The notes under the pieces were generated by a model that ran no database searches, was not told where the DNA came from, and was given only the letters and a program-made list of their open reading frames with translations. Position numbers and translations under genes: made by a program. Below, piece by piece: positions 36,008 through 44,451 of a stretch of DNA of 64,000 nucleotides. The stretch comes from Candidatus Thiodiazotropha endolucinida (GTDB lineage Bacteria; Pseudomonadota; Gammaproteobacteria; Chromatiales; Chromatiaceae): the NCBI RefSeq assembly GCF_001715975.1, contig NZ_MARB01000016.1, positions 40,849 through 104,848 of the forward strand, given 5' to 3'. The number at the start of each line of letters is the position of its first letter. The stretch's first letter is position 1.

Positions 36008-37867
36008 ATGAGCGACACAACTCAAAACTCAAAACTCAAAATTCAAAACTCGATAGCAATCGCACACGAGGACCACGGCTCCATCCTCTCCCCGTTAAAG
36101 GCACTCCAGTTTTTCGCCCGCAAACCCGTAACCGTACCACTGGAACCCAGACCGGCGGCAGCAAACTATCGCGGTTTTCACCTGAATGATCACGAGAAGT
36201 GCATTGGATGCAGTTCCTGCCAAAAGGTGTGCGACAATGCCGCGATCACCATGGTGAAGGTCCCTCACCTGCCGGAAGATCCGGTCAACGGCATTCGCAA
36301 CCTCCGCCCCGCCATCGACTACGGACGTTGTTGCTGGTGCGCCCTGTGCGTCGATATCTGTCCCACCGGGGCGATCTCGCTCTCCAGGGAGTATGTCCAC
36401 ACCTGTACCCAGGCAGAGATCGACAGCTATTTCATTCTGCCCGACGAAACCGGTCTTCACGGCAAATACTACGGCCTGGGCTGGCAGAAGAGTGTCGACT
36501 CCGATCTGCTTGACCTGGAAAGGCAAGCGATGGAAGAACTGGTGCCTGAGGCCAGGATCGACAACTTCGATGAGATCGTCCATGGATACAGTGAGCAACA
36601 GGCCGTGATTGAGGCCTCGCGCTGCGTCCAGTGCGGTATGTGCCACGACGCCTGCCCGACTCATATGGATGCGCCGGAATACATCCGCGCTATCTGGCAG
36701 GGGAAACCTGAAGAGGCGGTACGCTGGATCTACAATTCAAATCCCTTTTCCCATGTCTGCGGCCGCGTCTGTACCCACCGATGCGAAGAGGCCTGTTCCA
36801 TAGGCCGGCGGGGTGAACCGGTCGCCATTCGCTGGCTTAAGCGATACGCCATGGATGCGGTTGATCACGATCGAGTCAAACAGATCGTCGCGGAACAGAA
36901 GGCCGACTATCTGAGTGGCAAACAGATTGCAATTATCGGTGCCGGGCCTGCCGGTCTCACAGCCGCATTCGATCTGGTGCGAAAGGGCCATCAGGTAACC
37001 GTATTCGAGGCCAGGGATGCAGCGGGCGGCATGCCCAGATACGGTATTCCTTCCTATCGTCTGCCCTACGATATGCTTGACCGGGACATCGATGTCATCA
37101 CATCGATGGGTGTGAAAATCAAGACCAATACCCGGGTTGGCGTGGATATCAGCATGCAGCAGCTGCAAGCCGATCACGATGCGGTCGTTCTGGCGATCGG
37201 CCTGCACCTGGGACGCTCGACCCGGATACCTGGAGCGGATCATAAACAGGTCGTCAAGGCAGTGGATCTGCTACGCATGATTACCAACGATGAGAAATTC
37301 AAACTGCCGAAAAAGGCCGTTGTGATCGGTGGCGGCAATGTGGCCATGGACATCGCCCGCAGCATCGCTCGCATGCAGCGGCGTGCACATGGGCAGGTGA
37401 CAGTGACGGTAACCGCCCTGGAAGACAAGGCGCACTTCCTGGCCGACCCTGTGGAAGTCAAAGAGTGTCTCGAGGAGGAGATCGAAATATTCGATGCGCG
37501 GGGCCCGCAGGCCTGCATTATCGAAAGAGGCCGTCTGAAGGGTCTGAAGACCTGGAAGGTCCGCTCGATTTTCGATGATCAGGGTCGCTTTTCACCCGCC
37601 TATGACGAAACTGACGAGCAGATCCACGAAGGTGACATGGTGATCGAGGCTATTGGCCAGATGTCGGATATCTCGTTACTCGGAGAAACCCTTAGTGAAG
37701 AACTGGAGTGGCACCGGGGACGTCTCAAAGTGGATGAAAACGGCCGCACATCGGTCGATTGGCTCTGGGCCGCCGGCGACTGTGTCAATGGGCCGGACGT
37801 GGTGCATGCGGTTGCCGACGGCCACCGGGTGGCGGCAAGTATTGAAACATGGCTTGATAAAAAATAG
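36008..37867 (+). CDS. Fused ferredoxin/GltD-like FAD-NAD(P) oxidoreductase subunit
   Basis: About 619 residues. Two ferredoxin motifs CIGCSSCQKVCDN and CWCALCVDICPTG come first (NuoI-like). Then come the GltD N-terminal cysteine sets CVQCGMCHDACPT and CGRVCTHRCEEACSIG, an FAD motif GAGPAGLTAA, and an NAD(P) motif VIGGGNVAMDIAR. It would pass electrons between NAD(P)H and the iron-sulfur chain of the complex. The first residues (MSDTTQNSKLKIQNSI) are translated from the repeat arm at 36016-36052; an ATG at 35972 would add 12 residues. No later ATG precedes the conserved part, so the repeat forms the real N-terminus or displaced it. Confidence 0.9.
   Translation: MSDTTQNSKLKIQNSIAIAHEDHGSILSPLKALQFFARKPVTVPLEPRPAAANYRGFHLNDHEKCIGCSSCQKVCDNAAITMVKVPHLPEDPVNGIRNLRPAIDYGRCCWCALCVDICPTGAISLSREYVHTCTQAEIDSYFILPDETGLHGKYYGLGWQKSVDSDLLDLERQAMEELVPEARIDNFDEIVHGYSEQQAVIEASRCVQCGMCHDACPTHMDAPEYIRAIWQGKPEEAVRWIYNSNPFSHVCGRVCTHRCEEACSIGRRGEPVAIRWLKRYAMDAVDHDRVKQIVAEQKADYLSGKQIAIIGAGPAGLTAAFDLVRKGHQVTVFEARDAAGGMPRYGIPSYRLPYDMLDRDIDVITSMGVKIKTNTRVGVDISMQQLQADHDAVVLAIGLHLGRSTRIPGADHKQVVKAVDLLRMITNDEKFKLPKKAVVIGGGNVAMDIARSIARMQRRAHGQVTVTVTALEDKAHFLADPVEVKECLEEEIEIFDARGPQACIIERGRLKGLKTWKVRSIFDDQGRFSPAYDETDEQIHEGDMVIEAIGQMSDISLLGETLSEELEWHRGRLKVDENGRTSVDWLWAAGDCVNGPDVVHAVADGHRVAASIETWLDKK
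36016..36052. repeat. Palindromic repeat element, right arm of copy 3, inside a coding region
   Basis: ACAACTCAAAACTCAAAACT and following AATTCAAAACTCG are tandem copies of the AACTCAAAACTCA arm unit, read in frame as TTQNSKLKIQNS within the ferredoxin/GltD-like gene. They pair in inverted orientation with 35511-35553. Confidence 0.75.
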
Positions 37868-37986
37868 TTTTGAGTTGTGAGTTTTTAGATCTAAGTTAAC
37901 ACGTGCGCATAGCACACGCGTTTGTTCGAACAAGAAGAAATCGTGAGCGAAGCGAACTCACCCAACTTAAAAACTTAAAACTCATA
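37867..37986. repeat. Palindromic intergenic element, copy 4 (best preserved)
   Basis: The left arm GTTTTGAGTTGTGAGTTTTTAG is followed by CGTGCGCATAGCACACG (one mismatch in the stem), TTTGTTCGAACAAG, and GTGAGCGAAGCGAACTCAC (5-base perfect stem). The right arm is CCAACTTAAAAACTTAAAACTC. It begins in the stop codon of the ferredoxin/GltD-like gene and ends 14 bases before the ferritin-like gene. Confidence 0.85.
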
Positions 37987-38000
37987 CAGCGGGGTTGGTT

Positions 38001-38504
38001 ATGAAAGAAGGACAGAGTAGCGGTTACGAAAAGCTGCAATCGAAAAAAAGCCTGGGAGAAATTCTCGAGGTTGCGATCGAGTTCGAACGGACCGCACGGG
38101 ACTTCTATACAGCCTTGATCCCCAAGGTCAGCAAGCAGATCCGCTACTTGGTGGAGGAACTCGCCGACGAGGAACAGCGCCATTTCGATCTCTTCAACGA
38201 GCTCAGGTCACGGCCCGATATCGAGCATCATATTCAGGCTATGGTTGAGACGCCGGCCAGCGACAAACGCTTTTCGGATTGCATCCATCTCCCGGAACTG
38301 GGGGAAAAGCCCGATGACCAGGCGGTGTTGCAATATGCGCTGGGCCGCGAACACGCAGCCATGGAGCAGTACCATGCACTGGCAGAAAGCACCGAAACGG
38401 GACCGGTCAAGGATCTGTTTATGTTCCTCGCCAACGAGGAGACCCTGCATAAGAACCAGTTGGAAAAACTCTATTACGAGACGATCCACAGTGGTGGGGT
38501 TTAA
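38001..38504 (+). CDS. Ferritin-like/rubrerythrin-family diiron protein
   Basis: The 167-residue protein is four-helical with metal-ligand patterns in pairs: EFERTARDFY and DEEQRHFDLF in the first half, GREHAAMEQYH and NEETLHKNQL in the second. The E/ExxH spacing is that of ferritin-like diiron carboxylate proteins, probably for peroxide detoxification or iron handling. It lacks a rubredoxin domain. It lies just after repeat copy 4, downstream of the complex I-like genes, which suggests association with them but may be coincidental. A TTG start two codons earlier is possible. Confidence 0.85.
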   Translation: MKEGQSSGYEKLQSKKSLGEILEVAIEFERTARDFYTALIPKVSKQIRYLVEELADEEQRHFDLFNELRSRPDIEHHIQAMVETPASDKRFSDCIHLPELGEKPDDQAVLQYALGREHAAMEQYHALAESTETGPVKDLFMFLANEETLHKNQLEKLYYETIHSGGV

Positions 38505-38660
38505 TAGCCCAAAAAGAATATGAGAATTAGCTTATTTGCTACAAACCCATATTGGATCTAGTCTAACATCATTGTAGTAAATGGAACACTACACCTCTTG
38601 GTTGGCAAGCTAAGAAGGACTCTGTTGACAGTTTGCATAGTGCGTTCATGGCAGAAGCCT

Positions 38661-40112
38661 ATGCTTAGTGCAGAGGATAACGTGAAAAAACGACTCATAG
38701 GGCAGGCTGTTCAGCCTGTCTCGCTTTTGTTTGAGCTTTTAACGGCACTTTCAGGTTTATTACTTTTATTCCTTTTATATGCGTCACTCAACCCGGTTTT
38801 GGCTAATGACGTCAAGTCGTACACACTTGATGAGGCGGTTGCCACGGCGTTGGAAAAGAATCGACTGAAGGTCATTTCACAAAAATCGGTGGCGATTGCG
38901 GAAGCCCAGTACCAACAGGCCCGCTCCACCTTTTGGCCAACACTCAGCCTGAACGCCAATTTCATTCGCCGGGACGAGACCGCTATATTCGAGTTCCCGG
39001 CCCAGCGATTCGATGTGGCGCCCGGCATGCTGCCGCCGGTGGAAGTGCCTGCGCTGGATGTGGATCTGTTGGGCAGGGACACCTCCCACTACTCACTCGA
39101 AATGACTTACCCGCTGTATACCGGGGGTAAGCGTTCCAGTCTGATCGAACAGGCACGACTCGGTGTCGATATTGCCACCAAAGAGGTTCATCGAACCAAT
39201 CTGCAGATCGTGCAGGATGTGAAACGCTATTACTATGCCGCACTCTATACCCGGCAGCTTGCAGCCCTGGCCGAAGATATCACCATCTCCTTCGAAGTGT
39301 TGAGAGACATCACCCAGGCCTTCTACGACGGCGGTTCAGAATCGGTCAACAAACTCGACCTGCTGCAAAGCAAGCTCGCACATACCCTGGCTGAGGCGAC
39401 CTATGAAGAACTTGCAGCAAAACACCAGGCTGCCCTGGCCGCACTGTCCTTTACCATGGGACTCGAATGGCAGGAACAGATTCAGCTCGGCACACAGGAG
39501 TATCCGGACCCTGCGAACAGTCTTGAGCTTGACCGGCTGATCGGTCAGGCAGAGAAATTCAATCCCCAGATTGAACAGCTGGCGCTGGCCGTGGAGGCCT
39601 ATGAGGCCAAAGTGGACGAAGCCAGGAGTGACCACTACCCTACCATCGGCCTGATGGCCTCTGTGGATGAGTTCAATAATGAACTGGATGGTGGCCTGAG
39701 TGTTGAAGAAAACGAACACGCCTGGCAGTTGGCCATCGGTATGGAACTGAAGTTGTTTGACGGCGGCCTGATCAAACAGCGTGTTGCGGCAGCCAAAGCG
39801 AAAAAGGCTCAAAAAGAGCAGCAGAGGCTACTGCTCAGTGAAAGCACCGCGACACAGATCAAACACCTTTTCATCAAGACCGGAGCTGCCCACAAGCAGG
39901 TCGACATCACCCAACAGGCAGTCGAGACCTCGCAACAAAACCTTGACCTGAGCAATCGCGCCTACCAGACCGGCGCGGTGAAAACCGAAAAGATCATCGA
40001 GGCAAATCTGCTGGATGCCATGGTACGCGCCAACCTTGCCCGCGCCACTCATGATCAGGCGCTCCATCTGGCTGAAATTGCCTACCTCTTGGGGAGCGAG
40101 GTTATCGAGTAA
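38661..40112 (+). CDS. TolC-family outer membrane protein
   Basis: From the ATG at 38661 the protein has about 483 residues. Its N-terminus has a long hydrophobic core (LLLLFLLYASLNPVLA) ending in ANDV, a likely signal peptide. The mature part has the repeated alpha-helical/beta-barrel pattern of outer membrane efflux proteins: YTLDEAVATALEKN, PLYTGGKRSSLIEQARLGV, KLDLLQSKLAHTLAEAT, LFDGGLIKQRVAAAKAKKAQKEQ and LSNRAYQTGAVKTEKIIEA. No inner-membrane pump or periplasmic adaptor gene is adjacent; instead PhnD-like and GGDEF-EAL genes follow within 20 bases, so its partners are unknown. An ATG at 38598 would add 21 residues. Confidence 0.9.
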   Translation: MLSAEDNVKKRLIGQAVQPVSLLFELLTALSGLLLLFLLYASLNPVLANDVKSYTLDEAVATALEKNRLKVISQKSVAIAEAQYQQARSTFWPTLSLNANFIRRDETAIFEFPAQRFDVAPGMLPPVEVPALDVDLLGRDTSHYSLEMTYPLYTGGKRSSLIEQARLGVDIATKEVHRTNLQIVQDVKRYYYAALYTRQLAALAEDITISFEVLRDITQAFYDGGSESVNKLDLLQSKLAHTLAEATYEELAAKHQAALAALSFTMGLEWQEQIQLGTQEYPDPANSLELDRLIGQAEKFNPQIEQLALAVEAYEAKVDEARSDHYPTIGLMASVDEFNNELDGGLSVEENEHAWQLAIGMELKLFDGGLIKQRVAAAKAKKAQKEQQRLLLSESTATQIKHLFIKTGAAHKQVDITQQAVETSQQNLDLSNRAYQTGAVKTEKIIEANLLDAMVRANLARATHDQALHLAEIAYLLGSEVIE

Positions 40113-40132
40113 ATCACCATAGTCTCTGTGTC

Positions 40133-41035
40133 GTGAAAATACATCCCATCAATCACCATGGATTGAACTGGATCATTGGACTGATTATGTTGGCATCGCT
40201 CTCCGCCGTTGCCGACAATCATAATATCATGCGTGTCGGCGGTAGCGCTGAGTCGATATATGATTCCCGGATCACAGACGTGGAGATCCTCTTCACCGTG
40301 CTTTTCAATGAGATGTTCAAGGATCATAATGAAGAGTTCAGGATCAAGATCTATGACACCGATCAGGCACTAACCAGGGAACTTGCCGCCGGTAATCTTG
40401 ATGCAGTATTCATGGATACTGTGCTCTATCTCGACAATTTTGAACACCTTCATCCTGAGATCGCATTTGCCGTTCAGCACGGTCAATCCATTAAACCGAA
40501 ATATATTCTGCTTGTAAGGCGCAACAGCGGAATTGACTCTTTGCATGAGTTGCAAAATAAAAAAATCATCATTCCCTCGGGACATGCTGTGGGCAAGCGC
40601 TTTCTAGATGTCGAACTGATGCATGCTGGTCTACCTGTTTCGAATGATCATTTTTCCGAAATACGGCAGACCAAGGAGTCGAATACAGCTATCATTAAAC
40701 TCTTTTTCAACCAGGTAGATGCGGCGCTGGTCACCGATTTTTCCTATGAAGTCGCCAGCGAGCTGAATCTACAAATTCCCCAAAGTTTGGAGATAATCGA
40801 AACATCTCCGCCATTTATTCACATGGTTATTTCTGTACGAAAGGATTTCCCCAGGCATCGTATCGATAAAATATTTCCCTATCTTGAAAATCTCGAAGAG
40901 ATTCCCCGCCTGCAATATTTAAGAAAGAGTTTCCGGTTTCAGGGACTGCACAGGATCAGTACGGACGAGGTATACGATGTACGCCAGTTAAGTGACAAGT
41001 ATGTCCGCCTGAGAAGCGAGAGAGAAATCCCATGA
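40133..41035 (+). CDS. PhnD-like periplasmic binding protein, copy 1 of the operon
   Basis: The 300-residue protein starts at GTG 40133 and has a signal peptide (WIIGLIMLASLSAVADN). Motifs LDAVFMDTVLYLDNFEHL, KYILLVRRNSGIDSLHELQNKKIIIPSGHAVGKRFLDVELMHAGLP and FFNQVDAALVTDFSYEVASELNLQIPQ align with the two copies further along in this operon. The fold is that of PF12974 solute-binding proteins. It begins 20 bases after the TolC-like gene and overlaps the next gene by 4 bases, so it is likely the sensor partner of that GGDEF-EAL protein. Ligand unknown. Confidence 0.8.
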   Translation: MKIHPINHHGLNWIIGLIMLASLSAVADNHNIMRVGGSAESIYDSRITDVEILFTVLFNEMFKDHNEEFRIKIYDTDQALTRELAAGNLDAVFMDTVLYLDNFEHLHPEIAFAVQHGQSIKPKYILLVRRNSGIDSLHELQNKKIIIPSGHAVGKRFLDVELMHAGLPVSNDHFSEIRQTKESNTAIIKLFFNQVDAALVTDFSYEVASELNLQIPQSLEIIETSPPFIHMVISVRKDFPRHRIDKIFPYLENLEEIPRLQYLRKSFRFQGLHRISTDEVYDVRQLSDKYVRLRSEREIP

Positions 41036-43461
41036 AGCAAACCACAATATTCAAACACCTCTTCAAGAGAGTCGCATTGATTCTGTTGAGTGTCAATTTG
41101 CTTTTCTCCATCCTTCTATTACCAATATACAAAGACAAGCTGGTGCGGATGATCGCCATCCAGGGAGACACATTCGCCAACTCGACGATAGCCGCATGCA
41201 GTGAAGCGCTATATACGGAAGACTTCAGCTTTATCATCTCTTATGTCAACAAGGTACTGCAACAAACACCGGAAATATCTTTTGTGACATTCACCTCGGT
41301 CAAAGGTCGGACGATCAAGCTCACAAACGACGGCTGGAATGTTGAAAGCGTGGAAAAGAGCCTGGATTTTTCACAATTCAAGAATTCATCGCCCTATAAG
41401 ATAGAACATGTGAAGAGTGGTAATAATGCTTTTGTCTTTACCAAACCGATCAATATCAGCGGCCTCGAATGGGGAATCTTCTCACTTGGTTTGGCTGATA
41501 CGGAATACGAGGCCTTGTTGTTCAGCTATTTCCAGAATGTCCTGATATTCAGTTTTTTGCTTGTCTTCATATCCCTATTACTGTTGCATGGCAGCTCTCT
41601 GAAGCTAGGGCAACAACTGGCCAACCTACGTCATACTGCCAACAGACTGGCGCATGGCGAACTTACTGCTCGCGCGCCCACCAATGCGATCGGTGAAGTC
41701 AGCGTACTTGCCAATACGCTTAACGGCATGGCACAAAGTCTGGACAGGAACACCAGGGATTTACGCCGCCTCGCACGCCTTGTTGAAGACACCAATGACG
41801 CCATTGCCATATTCGATCAGAACGACAAGATAATATTCGTCAATGCCGCATTGAAAAATATCATCAACCAGAATGATGACTACTTCAATGGCATGTCACT
41901 CTTCACTTTTCTCAATCATTTGAAAGTAGGCCGAAACAAGCAACTCGAAATCGCAAATGAATTCTCCAGTGTAGACCAACATGACTGGTCGACCGATATC
42001 ACTATCAGAACACTCAAACACAATCTGACCCACATGACCATGCGCATCGAGCGCTTTGATATCGATGAAATCGATAGCGGAGGCTACTTTGTCATTCTCT
42101 CCGACATAACCCGGCGTAAACAACTCGAACACGAACTGGAAGTCCTTGCCTATATCGACAAATTGACGAAACTACCCAACCGCCGCTACTTCATGGATCG
42201 TCTCACCGAGGCAGTCGAGGAATCTGAAGCTTTCGATAGCGGCCTAGCCGTCTTTTTTCTCGACCTGGACAACTTTAAGATCATCAATGATTCTCTCGGC
42301 CATGAGGTTGGCGACGTTGTATTGAGCGAAGCCGGTTGGCGCATCCAGGAGGCTCTTCGCAGTGATGATATCGTATGCCGCCTGGGCGGTGACGAATTCA
42401 CTGCCATCATTAAGGGTGTGAATAATAGAAAATCCATCAGCCAGGTTGCTGCAGCCATCTTGAAGCGCTTTCAATTACCGATCTATAGCAATGATCGTGA
42501 ATTACGCGTCAGCGCCAGTATTGGCGTAGTGATTTATCCAGATGACGGGCTCAACACAAAAGAGTTGATCAAGAATGCCGACACAGCCATGTATGCGGCT
42601 AAAAAAAGCGGTAAGAATGCGTACCGGTTCTTTTCCGAGGAGATGCATCATGACATTCGTGACTATCTCGACATAGAAGGAGCGTTGAGACAAGCTATTG
42701 CTTCAACCGGGCTCTATCTGGTCTACCAGCCTTTCATCAATTCCGATGACGGTGAGATCCATCACTGTGAAGCTCTGCTACGCTGGAAACAACCTGAACG
42801 CGGTTTGATACCACCGGGTAAATTCATCCCGATTGCCGAACAGTCAGGCTTGATCGGCGAAATCGGCCAATGGGTTTTCGCTAAAGTCTGTCAACAAATC
42901 AAGGCATGGGATTTTGATATAAATGTTTCCATCAATGTATCGGGCAGTGAGTTGCTGGACAATCACTTTGCGGAACGTTTACATAACACTCTCATCGAAT
43001 ATGACATCTCTCCTCACAATATTCAGCTTGAGTTCACGGAACATGTCCTGGTCAGTAAGGAGGGCAAGAATCTTCCTATACTGAATCAATTGAAAAGAAT
43101 GGGTTTCAATCTGGCGGTTGACGATTTCGGTACCGGGTTTTCATCACTCAGTTATCTTACCGAACTGCCCATCGATGTCATAAAAATCGATAAATCGTTT
43201 ATCAGCAGGATACCCCACGATCGCAAAACTGTCGCGGTATCGAAATCCATCATCTCTCTGGCACACAATCTGGAGATTCTAACCATAGGTGAAGGTGTTG
43301 AAAACCAGGCCCAGGTTGAATGGCTGAGAGCTCATGATTGCAAGTTGATTCAGGGCTACTATTTCTACAAACCGATGAGCGCCAGTGAACTTGAGGCACT
43401 GATCTGTAAAACCAATGTCACACTGTTCGATCCTCAACGAAAAAAACGGAAGACCACATGA
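41032..43461 (+). CDS. Membrane PAS-GGDEF-EAL protein
   Basis: The 809-residue protein has a membrane helix at about 12-32, a periplasmic loop of about 130 residues, a second helix near 163-187, HAMP (about 190-240), a PAS domain, GGDEF and EAL. The motif GGDEF is intact, with an RSDD inhibitory site upstream; EALLRW and DDFGTGFSSLSYL in the EAL domain are intact. Its start overlaps the PhnD-like gene (ATGA), giving coupled translation. By analogy with binding protein plus GGDEF-EAL pairs such as NspS-MbaA, the periplasmic protein may control this enzyme. Confidence 0.92.
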   Translation: MKQTTIFKHLFKRVALILLSVNLLFSILLLPIYKDKLVRMIAIQGDTFANSTIAACSEALYTEDFSFIISYVNKVLQQTPEISFVTFTSVKGRTIKLTNDGWNVESVEKSLDFSQFKNSSPYKIEHVKSGNNAFVFTKPINISGLEWGIFSLGLADTEYEALLFSYFQNVLIFSFLLVFISLLLLHGSSLKLGQQLANLRHTANRLAHGELTARAPTNAIGEVSVLANTLNGMAQSLDRNTRDLRRLARLVEDTNDAIAIFDQNDKIIFVNAALKNIINQNDDYFNGMSLFTFLNHLKVGRNKQLEIANEFSSVDQHDWSTDITIRTLKHNLTHMTMRIERFDIDEIDSGGYFVILSDITRRKQLEHELEVLAYIDKLTKLPNRRYFMDRLTEAVEESEAFDSGLAVFFLDLDNFKIINDSLGHEVGDVVLSEAGWRIQEALRSDDIVCRLGGDEFTAIIKGVNNRKSISQVAAAILKRFQLPIYSNDRELRVSASIGVVIYPDDGLNTKELIKNADTAMYAAKKSGKNAYRFFSEEMHHDIRDYLDIEGALRQAIASTGLYLVYQPFINSDDGEIHHCEALLRWKQPERGLIPPGKFIPIAEQSGLIGEIGQWVFAKVCQQIKAWDFDINVSINVSGSELLDNHFAERLHNTLIEYDISPHNIQLEFTEHVLVSKEGKNLPILNQLKRMGFNLAVDDFGTGFSSLSYLTELPIDVIKIDKSFISRIPHDRKTVAVSKSIISLAHNLEILTIGEGVENQAQVEWLRAHDCKLIQGYYFYKPMSASELEALICKTNVTLFDPQRKKRKTT

Positions 43462-43530
43462 TCAGCTAATTCAGCTCCAAGCCAATGTACACAACCAATT
43501 GAAAATTAAAAAACTGCATTTCAGCTGACC

Positions 43531-44451
43531 ATGAAATACCGAGTAGCCTATTCCTACCTACTAAGTTGTTGTTTACTATTGACAACGATACTGACTCATT
43601 CTGCCCCTCTCCCTGATCGCTATACCGATAATCCCAGTATCGGCTATTTCGGCCGCATGTCTAAAATACTGTTTGACGCCAACGTAACGGACACTACGAT
43701 TGCCACTGATATGATCATCAGAAAGGTCTTCGGTATGATGGATATGAAATCCGAGATCAAGATTTACGAGGATAGAAATGCACTGATTCATGATTTATCG
43801 GAAAACCGTGTTGACGCCGTCTTCACCAACACTATCGACCACTTTGCATTGGATCATCTTATCAACTCAGACTATATTTATACACTCATCTACGGATCGA
43901 GCGCCCATCAAAAAGCATATCTGTTGACCCGTAAAAAGGACCGTATCAAAAATCTTGTGGATTTGCGCGGAAAGAAAATTTCCATACCGAATGGCCATGA
44001 TCTCGGCAGGCTTTTTCTGGATGTCGAATTGAGAAAACAGGGACTTCCAGGTCTTGACAATTATTTTTCCAGCATCAAACAGACTATAGATACCAACACA
44101 GCAGTAGTCGATCTCTTTTTTGGGAAATCCGACTGTGCACTGGTCTCGGACGTCGCTTTTGAACTGGCAGCTGAACTGAACAAACAGATACCTCAGGATC
44201 TGAAGGTACTCATCGCGTCCGACTACATGATTCCACAGATTATTGCCATTAATAAAAATGTCCCACATTCCATATTCAAAAAAGTTGACGAATTTCTCGT
44301 CAAGGCTCATGAAAATCCACGGATCAAGCACCTACTCTCCCTGTTTCGCGCCAAGAAATTCGTCAAACTTGAACAGAACCAGTTAATTGAAAGCCGTAGT
44401 TTATTGGATGAACATGAGGTACTTTTGAAGCAAGCTGGGACCACTAAATAG
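43531..44451 (+). CDS. PhnD-like periplasmic binding protein, copy 2
   Basis: This 306-residue protein has a signal peptide (YSYLLSCCLLLTTILTHSAPL). The mature region contains IGYFGRMSKILFDANVTDTTIATDMIIRKVFG, VDAVFTNTIDHFALDH, KAYLLTRKKDRIKNLVDLRGKKISIPNGHDLGRLFLDVELRKQGLP and FFGKSDCALVSDVAFELAAELNKQIPQ. It shares most of these segments with copies 1 and 3 at clearly different identity, pointing to old duplication. It begins about 70 bases after the GGDEF-EAL gene and its stop overlaps the GTG start of copy 3. Confidence 0.8.
   Translation: MKYRVAYSYLLSCCLLLTTILTHSAPLPDRYTDNPSIGYFGRMSKILFDANVTDTTIATDMIIRKVFGMMDMKSEIKIYEDRNALIHDLSENRVDAVFTNTIDHFALDHLINSDYIYTLIYGSSAHQKAYLLTRKKDRIKNLVDLRGKKISIPNGHDLGRLFLDVELRKQGLPGLDNYFSSIKQTIDTNTAVVDLFFGKSDCALVSDVAFELAAELNKQIPQDLKVLIASDYMIPQIIAINKNVPHSIFKKVDEFLVKAHENPRIKHLLSLFRAKKFVKLEQNQLIESRSLLDEHEVLLKQAGTTK

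Noticed and set aside
26082-37867. Calling the cluster a hydrogen-evolving group 4 hydrogenase
   Set aside because: The NuoD-like subunit lacks one cysteine of each NiFe ligand pair, and no hyp maturation gene occurs in the window.
32882-37986. CRISPR-like reading of the AACTCAAAACTCA repeats
   Set aside because: Units are adjacent or inverted, without regular unique spacers, and no cas gene is present.
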